Assembly (NCBI GenBank): GCA_026983935.1
Contig: JALSTC010000838.1
Span: forward strand, 1 to 6,091
Source of the DNA: Ardenticatenia bacterium
Lineage (GTDB): Bacteria > Chloroflexota > Anaerolineae > Aggregatilineales > Ch27
Direction of reading: 5' to 3'
Length of the DNA: 6,091 nucleotides
A program made the position numbers and the translations under genes. This document shows positions 1 to 5,707 of this stretch, in pieces. The notes below the pieces were generated by a model. It was not told the DNA's origin. It made no database searches and saw only the letters and a list, made by a program, of their open reading frames with translations. Numbering within the stretch: position 1 is the stretch's first letter; each line of letters opens with the position of its first letter.

Positions 1-546
1 CTGACCGTGCTCCCGATTCAGGTCCAGCGGCGAGACGAAAATCCCCCCGGCGGGGAGCGCCATGGCTTCCTGAAAATAGTAGCGATGCCCCTTATTTTGC
101 AGTGCGTCATCCGGGATAATGCGGGCTATATGCCCATCGAAATCGACACGCACGGTTTCCATCCCGAGGGCATCAATATAGCGAATCTGATAGTACATGG
201 GGCGGGCGGCGGATAGAACAAGAAAATCCTGGGCGACTTCGGCACGCCAGTGGGTGATTTGCTCTTCAGGTGCGTTTTGATTGTAAAGGGCACGGAGTGA
301 TTGCAGGCTGCGCAGGTTGGCGAGATACAGGACATCGCTTCGCACACGCTCCAGTTCGTTGACGATGTGTGCGGCTTGCAGATTCACCTGATGGACGGAG
401 TCCTCGCGCACCTGCTGGGCCAGAACCTGGCTGGTGAAAAAGTTGCCATAAAGCCCTGTCCCTACCAGTGGCAGCAGAACCAGGGCCAGGAAGGCCACTA
501 TCAATTTTGTACGCAGACTTTGAGACGGGAATAGGTGCTGTATCAT
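1..546 (-). CDS. Membrane-anchored sensor protein with Cache-type domain, N-terminal part (gene runs off left edge)
   Basis: The minus frame is open from an ATG at 546 to position 1 with no stop, giving 182 residues. Residues about 14-34 (LIVAFLALVLLPLVGTGLYG) form one hydrophobic helix after a short basic N-terminus, so the following part should lie outside the membrane. Residues about 40-75 look like the long first helix of a Cache/PDC sensor domain. The pocket-like motifs YYQIRYIDALGMETVRVD (118-135), LQNKGHRYYFQEA (149-161) and IFVSPLDLNREHG (169-181) are typical of dCache-type domains in bacterial histidine kinases, diguanylate cyclases and chemoreceptors. The output domain lies outside the window, so the class (kinase, GGDEF or other) is unknown. 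The start is supported by a GGGGA stretch about 7 nt upstream; a better AGGAG (562-566) is about 15 nt away. The ligand cannot be read from the sequence. Confidence 0.85.
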   Translation of the reverse strand, partial: MIQHLFPSQSLRTKLIVAFLALVLLPLVGTGLYGNFFTSQVLAQQVREDSVHQVNLQAAHIVNELERVRSDVLYLANLRSLQSLRALYNQNAPEEQITHWRAEVAQDFLVLSAARPMYYQIRYIDALGMETVRVDFDGHIARIIPDDALQNKGHRYYFQEAMALPAGGIFVSPLDLNREHGQ

Positions 547-600
547 TGTGTTTCCCCGCTTCTCCTGAGGCTCGGGTTTCGCCCCCGACGGTTATTCAGA

Positions 601-606
601 ATTATA
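601..606 (-). promoter_or_regulatory. Candidate -10 box (TATAAT) for the Cache sensor gene
   Basis: The minus strand reads a perfect TATAAT about 55 nt upstream of the sensor ATG at 546, in a locally AT-rich patch within a GC-rich region. No convincing -35 hexamer or TGn extension sits at 16-18 nt spacing. The box lies just beyond the stop codon of the transposase remnant at 621. The transcribed leader contains a weak hairpin (TCGGG 572-576 with CCCGA 584-588). This is only a candidate. Confidence 0.3.
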
Positions 607-620
607 ATAGATATCAGGAG

Positions 621-810
621 TTACGCAGTTGACCCTGAGGTCAAAAGCGGTTGGGTGAGATAAGCACGAATGGCATCGCGAATGATCTGCATTTTGGATT
701 GAAACCAGGATGTGCCAATATGAAGCCGATGAGCTTCCAGACGCACAAAAGCGCGAATAGCCAACCCAATTTACATTCGGCAGGTGTAAGATAGTCCAGC
801 GCAAAAAGCC
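621..810 (-). pseudogene. Decayed transposase C-terminus (first IS remnant, DDE transposase-like)
   Basis: On the minus strand, positions 770 to 621 encode 49 residues ending in TAA: IGLAIRAFVRLEAHRLH, then SWFQSKMQIIRDAIRAYLT, then a short tail. The pattern (L-x-G-x-SWF-x-x-K-x-x-IIRDA-x-RAYL) resembles the C-terminal helix of DDE transposases I associate with chloroflexal insertion sequences; the exact family is not certain. The frame is blocked immediately upstream by an in-frame TAA (771-773), while the neighbouring frame continues plausibly upstream as LFALDYLTPAECKL. This suggests a frameshift near 768-775. No start codon, catalytic core or terminal inverted repeat is visible, so it is a truncated, non-functional remnant. 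The bases from about 811 to 931 are probably more decayed IS sequence, but I cannot assign them. Confidence 0.55.
629..644. repeat. Perfect inverted repeat TTGACC-CTGA-GGTCAA
   Basis: Two perfect 6-bp arms (629-634 and 639-644) flank a 4-nt spacer. The repeat falls inside the last codons of the transposase remnant and 83-98 bp upstream of the sensor start. It could be an operator-like site inherited from or created by the IS, or a chance palindrome. There is no T-run, so it is not an obvious terminator. Confidence 0.35.
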
Positions 811-931
811 CCCCTGACTGCCCCGATCCCCCGCGACGACCACTTCCCCCTGCACATTGCGCGTCACCGCCAGGCACAAGATCAGAAGTCCCATAATGAA
901 CTCTGGGGTTATGCTGAAGACCGGCACCCAA

Positions 932-1363
932 CGAACGGACAGCCAGATCACAAGTGACCACTACTGTTTGGCGATAGAATGACCTGCCAAAGCAGATGTT
1001 GTGATCAGCGATTGAAAACTTGCCAGCTTTGTCAACCTGTCGCAGGCACCGCCAATCGGCCAGATACAGTTCGACACGCTCAAAGTCAAACTGTTTGGCT
1101 TCCTCGGTAGGAGAAAAGCGGCGATATGGAACCGTAAGTTCGGGATGCGTCACCAGAGGCGGCAGTCCTGCACAGGCGTGGTTGCGTGAGGGCAAAGCAG
1201 TAGCCCATGCCTGATTGGAGACCTGCTGCAGTGCTTCCAGCGAGGGATAGTAGCTGCCTACAATGACACGATCCTTCCAGGTGCAGCCCTGGCGTTCCAC
1301 ACACGTATTTTGCGTGGGTCTGTACGCATCGTTGATAATTGGCACGATACCCGGCCCGACCAA
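932..1363 (-). pseudogene. 5'-truncated transposase with integrase (rve) core C-terminal half (second IS remnant)
   Basis: The minus frame reads IINDAYRPTQNTCVER near its upstream end, matching the YRPTQN-x-x-VER block that carries the last acidic residue (E) of DDE integrase-core transposases of the IS481/IS3-like type. It continues with YPSLEALQQVSNQAW, LPSRNHACAGLPPLVTHPEL (the usual 'R-H-x-x-L-x-x-x-P' region), FDFERVELYLADWRCLRQVD and KFSIADHNICFGRSFYRQTV, typical of the small C-terminal domain. The similarity fades after VVVTCDLAVRSL near 932. The N-terminal DNA-binding part and the first two catalytic aspartates are absent: the frame hits a stop at 1397-1399 and the sequence beyond about 1363 belongs to another gene. 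The reading frame stays open by chance to 641 into the other IS remnant, so a 240-residue protein should not be annotated. Confidence 0.7.
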
Positions 1364-1503
1364 TCGGGCTGATGACCATCGCCGAGAGAGTGAAGCTCAT
1401 CGGTGGCACACTCGTCATCAAGTCGGAGCCTCAGTCCGGCACCATGCTGCTCGTTCAGGTTGACAGCGATCGCCCTGAGACCACTGTGAAAAACTCCCGA
1501 TAG
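1363..1503 (+). pseudogene. C-terminal fragment of a histidine kinase (HATPase_c end), truncated by the IS remnant
   Basis: Positions 1363-1503 (plus) encode 46 residues and a TAG stop, beginning IGLMTIAERVKLIGGTLVIK, followed by SEPQSGTMLLVQV. This matches the last part of the HATPase_c domain in NarL/LuxR-partner (HisKA_3-type) histidine kinases: G-L-x-x-M-x-E-R-x-x-x-I-G-G-x-L-x-I-x-S-x-P-x-x-GT. Everything upstream (sensor, HisKA_3, N and G1 boxes) is missing; in-frame sequence just upstream meets a TAA at 1336-1338. The similarity starts where the antisense transposase similarity ends, so the kinase gene was cut by IS insertion plus deletion. It is too short to work. No response regulator follows it. 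It is unlikely to belong to the sensor gene at 1-546, which is on the opposite strand, unless an inversion occurred. Confidence 0.75.
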
Positions 1504-1507
1504 CAAC

Positions 1508-1520
1508 TTGCCCGCGGCAA
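1508..1520. repeat. Inverted repeat TTGCC-CGC-GGCAA overlapping the candidate -35
   Basis: Perfect 5-bp arms (1508-1512 and 1516-1520) surround a 3-nt spacer, starting 5 nt after the stop of the kinase fragment. It overlaps the -35 element of the candidate promoter for the downstream two-gene unit, so it could be an operator. It could also be a relic of a terminator of the dead kinase gene, but no T-run follows on the plus strand. Confidence 0.35.
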
Positions 1521-1535
1521 AAGACATGCTATGAT
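1508..1535 (+). promoter_or_regulatory. Candidate sigma70-type promoter for the 1582-4494 gene pair
   Basis: TTGCCC (1508-1513) and TATGAT (1530-1535) are separated by 16 nt. They match the -35 consensus at 4 of 6 and the -10 at 5 of 6 positions. The -10 lies about 46 nt before the ATG at 1582, leaving a short leader that contains GGAG at 1565-1568. It is the only reasonable promoter-like pair seen between the kinase fragment and the gene. Confidence 0.45.
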
Positions 1536-1581
1536 TGCGCGTTATGTACGATAGGCGCTGAAGCGGAGCACATCATCAATC

Positions 1582-2982
1582 ATGAGGGCCGGGAAGCCAC
1601 CTCATAACGGTCATTTAGCTGCCCCGGAGCCGGGAAGCGTGCACGCGGTGGATCATGCGCTGGCCCAACGCCATGCGCCGTATATCCGCTTTGATCGACA
1701 TGAACCGTTTTTCCCCACCGCCGCCGGTTATACGATCTTCTGGGCAGATGGCCCATCGCCTTCGTTCCCACGCGATATGATTTTGCCGCCGGGAGCTGTC
1801 CAGATCATCGAGTACGCCATCTGGTGGGACTGGGACATCCAGCACCTCTACGAGCTTGAACACATCTGGATTTACCTTGATGCGGACGAAAACATCATCA
1901 GGGCCGAAGCCAGCCGCCATGGGGGCTATGCACTGATGGCCAACGGAAACGATGCCCCCCCGCTTGAGGGAGGACATCTGACCCTGGTTTCCGAACCCGG
2001 TAAACATGCCTTTGCGCCTGCGCCACAGTGGCATCTTGACCGGGCAGAACGCATAGAGCGGCTTTGCCGCGTGCCCGGCAGAATGGGCGTGCATGTCCCG
2101 CCACTTTTTGAGGAAGCGCTGCGTCCACACCGCACACCCATCGCCAACCGACTGGTGCTCACATACCTCTCAGCGCAGGCCTTTCAGCCAACCTTCGATT
2201 TCACCCGGCTCTTCAAACTGGATACGGTCACACTTCTCCCCTGGGAACAGTTGCGGGCATGGATTCCCGATCGGGTTACCTGGTGGATACAGCGACTCCA
2301 CGACACCATCCCTGCTCATGAACAACAGGCCCTGCACATTGCACGCTGCACGACACCGGCCAATGGCTCATTGGATGTGCTGGAAGCCATCCGCGAGACG
2401 GCCCGCACAGGCGCTGAGATCATCGAGATGGACGTCTGCACAACGGCAGATGACGTTCTGGTGATTCCCTGTGATGCCAGCCTGCGACAGGCACCCGCCG
2501 GCGATGAAATGGTCGTCACTGTTGACGGGTTGGTTGACGTGTGCATTGCGCAGGGCGTCGGGCTGTACCTGAACGTTGAGCACCTGCCGGAGGAAGCCAT
2601 CGCGCTCCTGCTTGACGAGCTGGTGCAGCGGGGCTTTACAGACTATGCGATCTTCGGATCGTCACAGCCGGATATTTTGATCGCGATCAAATCACGCCTG
2701 CCGAATGCCACTACGGCCATCCGTGTCCACCTGACCCACGAGGACCCGGTGCTGCTGGCGCAGACGGCCAATAGTGATTACGTGCATCTATGCCAGGAAG
2801 AAGCCTTGCCATCATACAGCGCATTGATCGATTCCTGGCTGCGCCGGGCGCACGCAGCCGGGCTGGGCATTATCGGCTGGCAAACGGATCGCCCGGAGGA
2901 TATAGCCGCCTTCCGGGCGCTCGGCATAGACGCCATCTATACATCAGCCTCAACCCCGCTGCGAGACAAAAAGGACGGATAA
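1582..2982 (+). CDS. Two-domain protein: N-terminal NPP1/Vps62-like (tentative) domain plus degenerate GDPD-like domain
   Basis: This 466-residue protein has no signal peptide or TM helix and should be cytoplasmic. Residues about 32-240 form a first module rich in aromatics, with YAIWWDWDIQHLYELEHIWIY (split as WWDWDIQH 81-88 and LYELEHIW 89-96), SRHGGY (111-116) and PGKHAF (139-144). Their order and spacing loosely recall the DWEH, S-x-H and GSHA blocks of NPP1/Vps62-type proteins; this is inference. Residues about 250-460 follow the GDPD TIM-barrel pattern: IARC (253-256) where IAHRG is expected, IEMDV (281-285), IPCD (295-298) where a catalytic HD is usual, LNVEHLP (330-336) near the EIK position, and GIIGWQTDRPED (429-440). 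Both catalytic histidines appear replaced while the metal-site E282 and D284 remain, so it may be a pseudoenzyme or a binding/sensing domain. The ATG has GGAG 13 nt upstream and no alternative start nearby. It is 3 nt from the next gene, so the two are probably co-transcribed. Confidence 0.8.
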   Translation: MRAGKPPHNGHLAAPEPGSVHAVDHALAQRHAPYIRFDRHEPFFPTAAGYTIFWADGPSPSFPRDMILPPGAVQIIEYAIWWDWDIQHLYELEHIWIYLDADENIIRAEASRHGGYALMANGNDAPPLEGGHLTLVSEPGKHAFAPAPQWHLDRAERIERLCRVPGRMGVHVPPLFEEALRPHRTPIANRLVLTYLSAQAFQPTFDFTRLFKLDTVTLLPWEQLRAWIPDRVTWWIQRLHDTIPAHEQQALHIARCTTPANGSLDVLEAIRETARTGAEIIEMDVCTTADDVLVIPCDASLRQAPAGDEMVVTVDGLVDVCIAQGVGLYLNVEHLPEEAIALLLDELVQRGFTDYAIFGSSQPDILIAIKSRLPNATTAIRVHLTHEDPVLLAQTANSDYVHLCQEEALPSYSALIDSWLRRAHAAGLGIIGWQTDRPEDIAAFRALGIDAIYTSASTPLRDKKDG

Positions 2983-2985
2983 TCA

Positions 2986-4494
2986 ATGGGGACAAAACAG
3001 GCAGCAAGAAGCTGGATGGCAAAACTGGCTGCTCATTATGAGCAGACCCGCCGCCGTTACCCCGACGACAACCTGATGATCATCTTCGATATTGATGGCA
3101 CTATTCTCGATATGCGCTATATGATGCTGCATGTTCTCCGGGGCTTTGATCGAGAACATGGCACAGAGTTCTTCCGGGGGTTGACCGTCGAAGATATCAC
3201 CGTGCATGAGAATCACATTGTGCAACTGCTGGCTAACCTGGGTATTGCCCCTCAGCACCAGCAGCAGATCACGGACTGGTACCTGGAACGCCGCTGGTCT
3301 TCAGAGGCTATTCTCGAATCCCACCGCCCTTTCTCCGGCGTTCTGGATGTGATCCGCTGGTTTCAGATTCAGCCGAATACTTACGTCGGGCTGAACACCG
3401 GACGGCCAGATTCGCTGCGGGCGGACACCCTGCGCTCCCTCAACGAGATCGGCAAAATGTACCGTGTGCACTTTGCCGACGACCTGCTGCACATGAATCC
3501 CCGTGGATGGGAACAGGGTGTGAGCAAGGCAAAGGTTGAGGGCGTGCGTTACTTTCAGGAAGCCGGGTACCGCATCTTTGCCATCGTGGACAACGAGCCG
3601 GACAATTTGCAGTCCGTCGCCGACAACATAGATACCGGGCAGGATGTTCTTCTTCTCCATGCCAACACCCTCTTCGCATCCAAACGCACCCGCCTGCCGC
3701 ACCAGGCCGTGCGGGGCAATGCGTATGACCTGACCAAGCTCATCCCTGAGAAGGCACTACCCCGACACATTCAGTTTGTCTGGCACGGGGTGAATGACGC
3801 CGCCAACCTGCGGCAGTTTCTGGCCTCTGACATCGAATGGGCTGAACTGGACATCCGGATGGACCCCTGGCGCAAAGACCTGATCCTGCGGCATGATTCG
3901 TTTGCCGAGACTTCATTGATGGATGACGAAGACTGGCTCGCAGTTGATGAAGTGCTGGCACGGCTGCGTCAGTGGGATAGAGGCGCAAAACTCGATTTGA
4001 AGGAAGGGGGCGTCCTGATTGACCGGGCGCTTCAACTGGTCGAGTCGCTGGGCTTTGAAGACGCAAAGCTGTGGTTTAACGGCAATGTCGAGCGGCTGCA
4101 AGAACCGGGCTTCCGCAAGATAGCTGACGCGCATCCCGGCGCGATTTTACAGTGCCCGGTTGATTTTCTGACTCCCCTGGTATGCAGCGCCCCGGCCAAA
4201 GCCAAAGAGATACTCGACATGTTCCAGGACTGGGGCATCAACCGTTTTTCGATTAGCTGGCTCACCGATGACATGCGCGAGTTCTTCGACCAGATGGATC
4301 GCTGGGGGTTTGAGGTCAACATCTACAACGACCCCGACCTGGAATCCTTTCTGCAAGCGGTGCTGCTCATGCCCCGATCCATCACCTCAGATTTCAACTT
4401 CCCCGAATGGCACTACTACGGGCGAGGGTCAGGGCAGGACGGCGACCGTTACGAATATGCCATCCGCAAGCCGCGTGCCCGGAAAAGGAAATGA
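2986..4494 (+). CDS. HAD-superfamily hydrolase fused to a FAM151/menorin (DUF2181)-like GDPD-fold domain
   Basis: This protein is 502 residues long. Residues about 25-255 are a HAD domain: motif I FDIDGT with D35 and D37, motif II at T138 (GLNTGRPDS), a lysine at 181 or 183 (SKAKVEG) for motif III, and motif IV VDNEPDN (D202, D206). This is the full set expected for a phosphatase-type HAD using an aspartyl-phosphate intermediate. Residues about 262-480 resemble the FAM151/menorin branch of the GDPD/PLC-like superfamily: FVWHGVND (264-271, H267), AELDIRMD (286-293), ILRHDSF (300-306, H303 D304), AKLDLKEG (334-341), LWFNGNVERL (362-371) and a final SISWLTDD (422-429). Unlike the upstream protein, H, E/D, HD and K positions all look intact. 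The tail (RKPRARKRK) is basic. AAGGA at 2971-2975 gives an RBS about 10 nt before ATG. It follows the previous gene by 3 nt. The substrate is unknown; a phosphorylated alcohol or sugar released by phosphodiester cleavage is a guess. Confidence 0.8.
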   Translation: MGTKQAARSWMAKLAAHYEQTRRRYPDDNLMIIFDIDGTILDMRYMMLHVLRGFDREHGTEFFRGLTVEDITVHENHIVQLLANLGIAPQHQQQITDWYLERRWSSEAILESHRPFSGVLDVIRWFQIQPNTYVGLNTGRPDSLRADTLRSLNEIGKMYRVHFADDLLHMNPRGWEQGVSKAKVEGVRYFQEAGYRIFAIVDNEPDNLQSVADNIDTGQDVLLLHANTLFASKRTRLPHQAVRGNAYDLTKLIPEKALPRHIQFVWHGVNDAANLRQFLASDIEWAELDIRMDPWRKDLILRHDSFAETSLMDDEDWLAVDEVLARLRQWDRGAKLDLKEGGVLIDRALQLVESLGFEDAKLWFNGNVERLQEPGFRKIADAHPGAILQCPVDFLTPLVCSAPAKAKEILDMFQDWGINRFSISWLTDDMREFFDQMDRWGFEVNIYNDPDLESFLQAVLLMPRSITSDFNFPEWHYYGRGSGQDGDRYEYAIRKPRARKRK

Positions 4495-4522
4495 GAGGCA
4501 GTACCAATCGCACAGATATCCG

Positions 4523-5671
4523 CTAGCGCAGCATCGCCGTCATACGGGCCGTGATTTCAGCACGCAGGCGCTTTCGTTCGGCCTGCGCCAGCGGCGGACG
4601 TATGGCCGTATGCCGCTCGGCGTAGGAGGGGAAACGCAGCGCCTCGCCAAAAGGCTGTTCCACCGCCTGCGGGGCGCGACCGTATACGTGGAAATGCAGC
4701 CGTTTTGGTGCACGCTGACCGGCCCCATTGCGATAGAACCAGTTGCCGTTATCCTGCACGTTGACGATCCCGCCCTGCATATGCGGCAGGCTGAGCAAAG
4801 CGGCACTTGCCGCCGCCACCCCGTCAATCAACCGGTGACGCAAATCCCGCTCGCAGGTCTCGATTCCGGTATGGGGTACCTGCGGTTCCACGATCAGATG
4901 CCCGCCATCACGCGGGGCGATATGGGCATCACAGGGCGCAAATACCCGGATCAGATCATCCTGATACAGCACCTCATCCCGGGCCGCGTCAGTTGTAGCG
5001 GCCAGTGCCGCCCACGCCCTGCCCGGCCAGTTGACCGTGCCGCCATCAATTCCCATGGACGCCAGCGACGGCACTTCCTCCGGTGACTCGATCTGCCAGA
5101 CACGCACACCCAGTCCGGCAGCGCGGGCAGTGGCGAGCAGGTCGGGGTTGGCGAGCAGCCCGGCAGCGGGCGGGCATATCTGGGTAAGCCCGGCTGCGCT
5201 GGCCCGGTTGATGGCATCCTCGCTCCAGTCCTCGGTCAACCAGCCCACGACATTCCCCGGGACCAGCCGCTGGCAGGCTGCGGCGCTCTCCAGGGAAAAT
5301 GAGGTGAACTGTGTGTGCTCCCAGATATGCCCCGGCGTCAAATCATGCACCAGGGTGACCAGCGCAGCCTCGATACCGGGGGTCTTGATCTCCCAACAAA
5401 ATGGAATCTCATCACCAAACTGCGCCAGCGCCGCGCTGACGGTCAACAAAGCCGGATGCCGCGCCCGTAAAGCGGCCAGGTCTGTTCTCTCGACCTGTGC
5501 CCCTGCCAGTTCGGCATCGTGTGCCAGCACCAGCACACCATCCCCGGTCAGTCTGACATCGGTCTCGATGAGATCGGCGTTCTGGGTGATCGCCAGGCGG
5601 AAGGCCTCCGCCGTGTTCTCCAGAGCCTCCGCCGAAGCGCCACGGTGAGCCATGATCTTGAAAGCAGGCAC
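4523..5671 (-). CDS. Glycerophosphodiester phosphodiesterase fused to C-terminal HIT-like domain (UgpQ-position gene)
   Basis: This protein is 382 residues long. Residues 1-222 are a GDPD (UgpQ-type) with the complete active-site set: MAHRGAS (H9, R10), PENT-like LENT (17-20 region), LIETDVRLTGDGVLVLAHD with E36, D38, H51 and D52 (listed by residue), WEIKTP (E94, K96) and VWQIESPEE (191-199). It should hydrolyse glycerophosphodiesters to glycerol-3-phosphate and an alcohol, in the cytoplasm because no signal peptide is seen. Residues about 232-382 add a HIT-like domain: GGHLIVEP (256-263), NVQDNGNW (304-311) and RLHFHVYGR (324-332). Compared with the HIT signature H-x-H-x-H, the first His is Arg (R324), whereas the nucleophile-position His (H326) and the last one (H328) remain. 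E. coli UgpQ is about 250 residues, so the HIT part is an extension. The GTG start is chosen from the strong AAGGAG 8 nt upstream. The gene follows the ABC ATPase after 36 nt, probably in one operon, and converges on the 2986-4494 gene with 28 nt between stops. Confidence 0.85.
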   Translation of the reverse strand: MPAFKIMAHRGASAEALENTAEAFRLAITQNADLIETDVRLTGDGVLVLAHDAELAGAQVERTDLAALRARHPALLTVSAALAQFGDEIPFCWEIKTPGIEAALVTLVHDLTPGHIWEHTQFTSFSLESAAACQRLVPGNVVGWLTEDWSEDAINRASAAGLTQICPPAAGLLANPDLLATARAAGLGVRVWQIESPEEVPSLASMGIDGGTVNWPGRAWAALAATTDAARDEVLYQDDLIRVFAPCDAHIAPRDGGHLIVEPQVPHTGIETCERDLRHRLIDGVAAASAALLSLPHMQGGIVNVQDNGNWFYRNGAGQRAPKRLHFHVYGRAPQAVEQPFGEALRFPSYAERHTAIRPPLAQAERKRLRAEITARMTAMLR

Positions 5672-5679
5672 GCTACACT

Positions 5680-5685
5680 CTCCTT
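5680..5685 (-). promoter_or_regulatory. Shine-Dalgarno AAGGAG fixing a GTG start
   Basis: The minus strand reads AAGGAG followed by 8 nt and then GTG (5671-5669). The only nearby in-frame ATG encodes residue 7, two codons before the catalytic HRG, and has no comparable ribosome site, so GTG is the likely start of the GDPD-HIT gene. Confidence 0.8.
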
Positions 5686-5707
5686 GAGGCGGCTGGCCCG
5701 GGCAGGC

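Noticed and set aside
1..546. The sensor N-terminus and the kinase C-terminal fragment as two halves of one interrupted gene.
   Set aside because: They are on opposite strands, and the sensor frame continues uninterrupted past the left edge; an inversion would be needed and nothing in the window shows it.
572..588. Hairpin TCGGG-tttcgcc-CCCGA in the sensor leader as a riboswitch or terminator.
   Set aside because: The stem is only 5 bp, with no T-run and no conserved riboswitch core.
641..1363. A single 240-residue protein on the minus strand.
   Set aside because: Only its first two thirds match a transposase tail; the apparent start is TTG at a truncation point and the end lies in another remnant read in the wrong frame.
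1258..1527. Minus-strand open frames over the kinase fragment.
   Set aside because: They are the antisense of the HATPase-like plus-strand codons and show no family motif.
1615..2130. A 171-codon minus-strand open frame within the first gene of the plus-strand pair.
   Set aside because: Shadow of the 466-codon gene; no start signal or recognisable motif.
4268..5086. A long plus-strand open frame of 272 codons spanning the end of the HAD-FAM151 gene and the antisense of the GDPD-HIT gene.
   Set aside because: It overlaps two genes with clear family motifs, its translation is low-complexity (runs of Ser, Thr, Arg, Pro) with no recognisable motif, and it has no ribosome site.
5031..5648. A 205-codon plus-strand open frame antisense to the GDPD domain.
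   Set aside because: Ser/Ala/Arg-rich translation typical of the reverse strand of a GC-rich gene; the opposite strand carries the complete GDPD active site.
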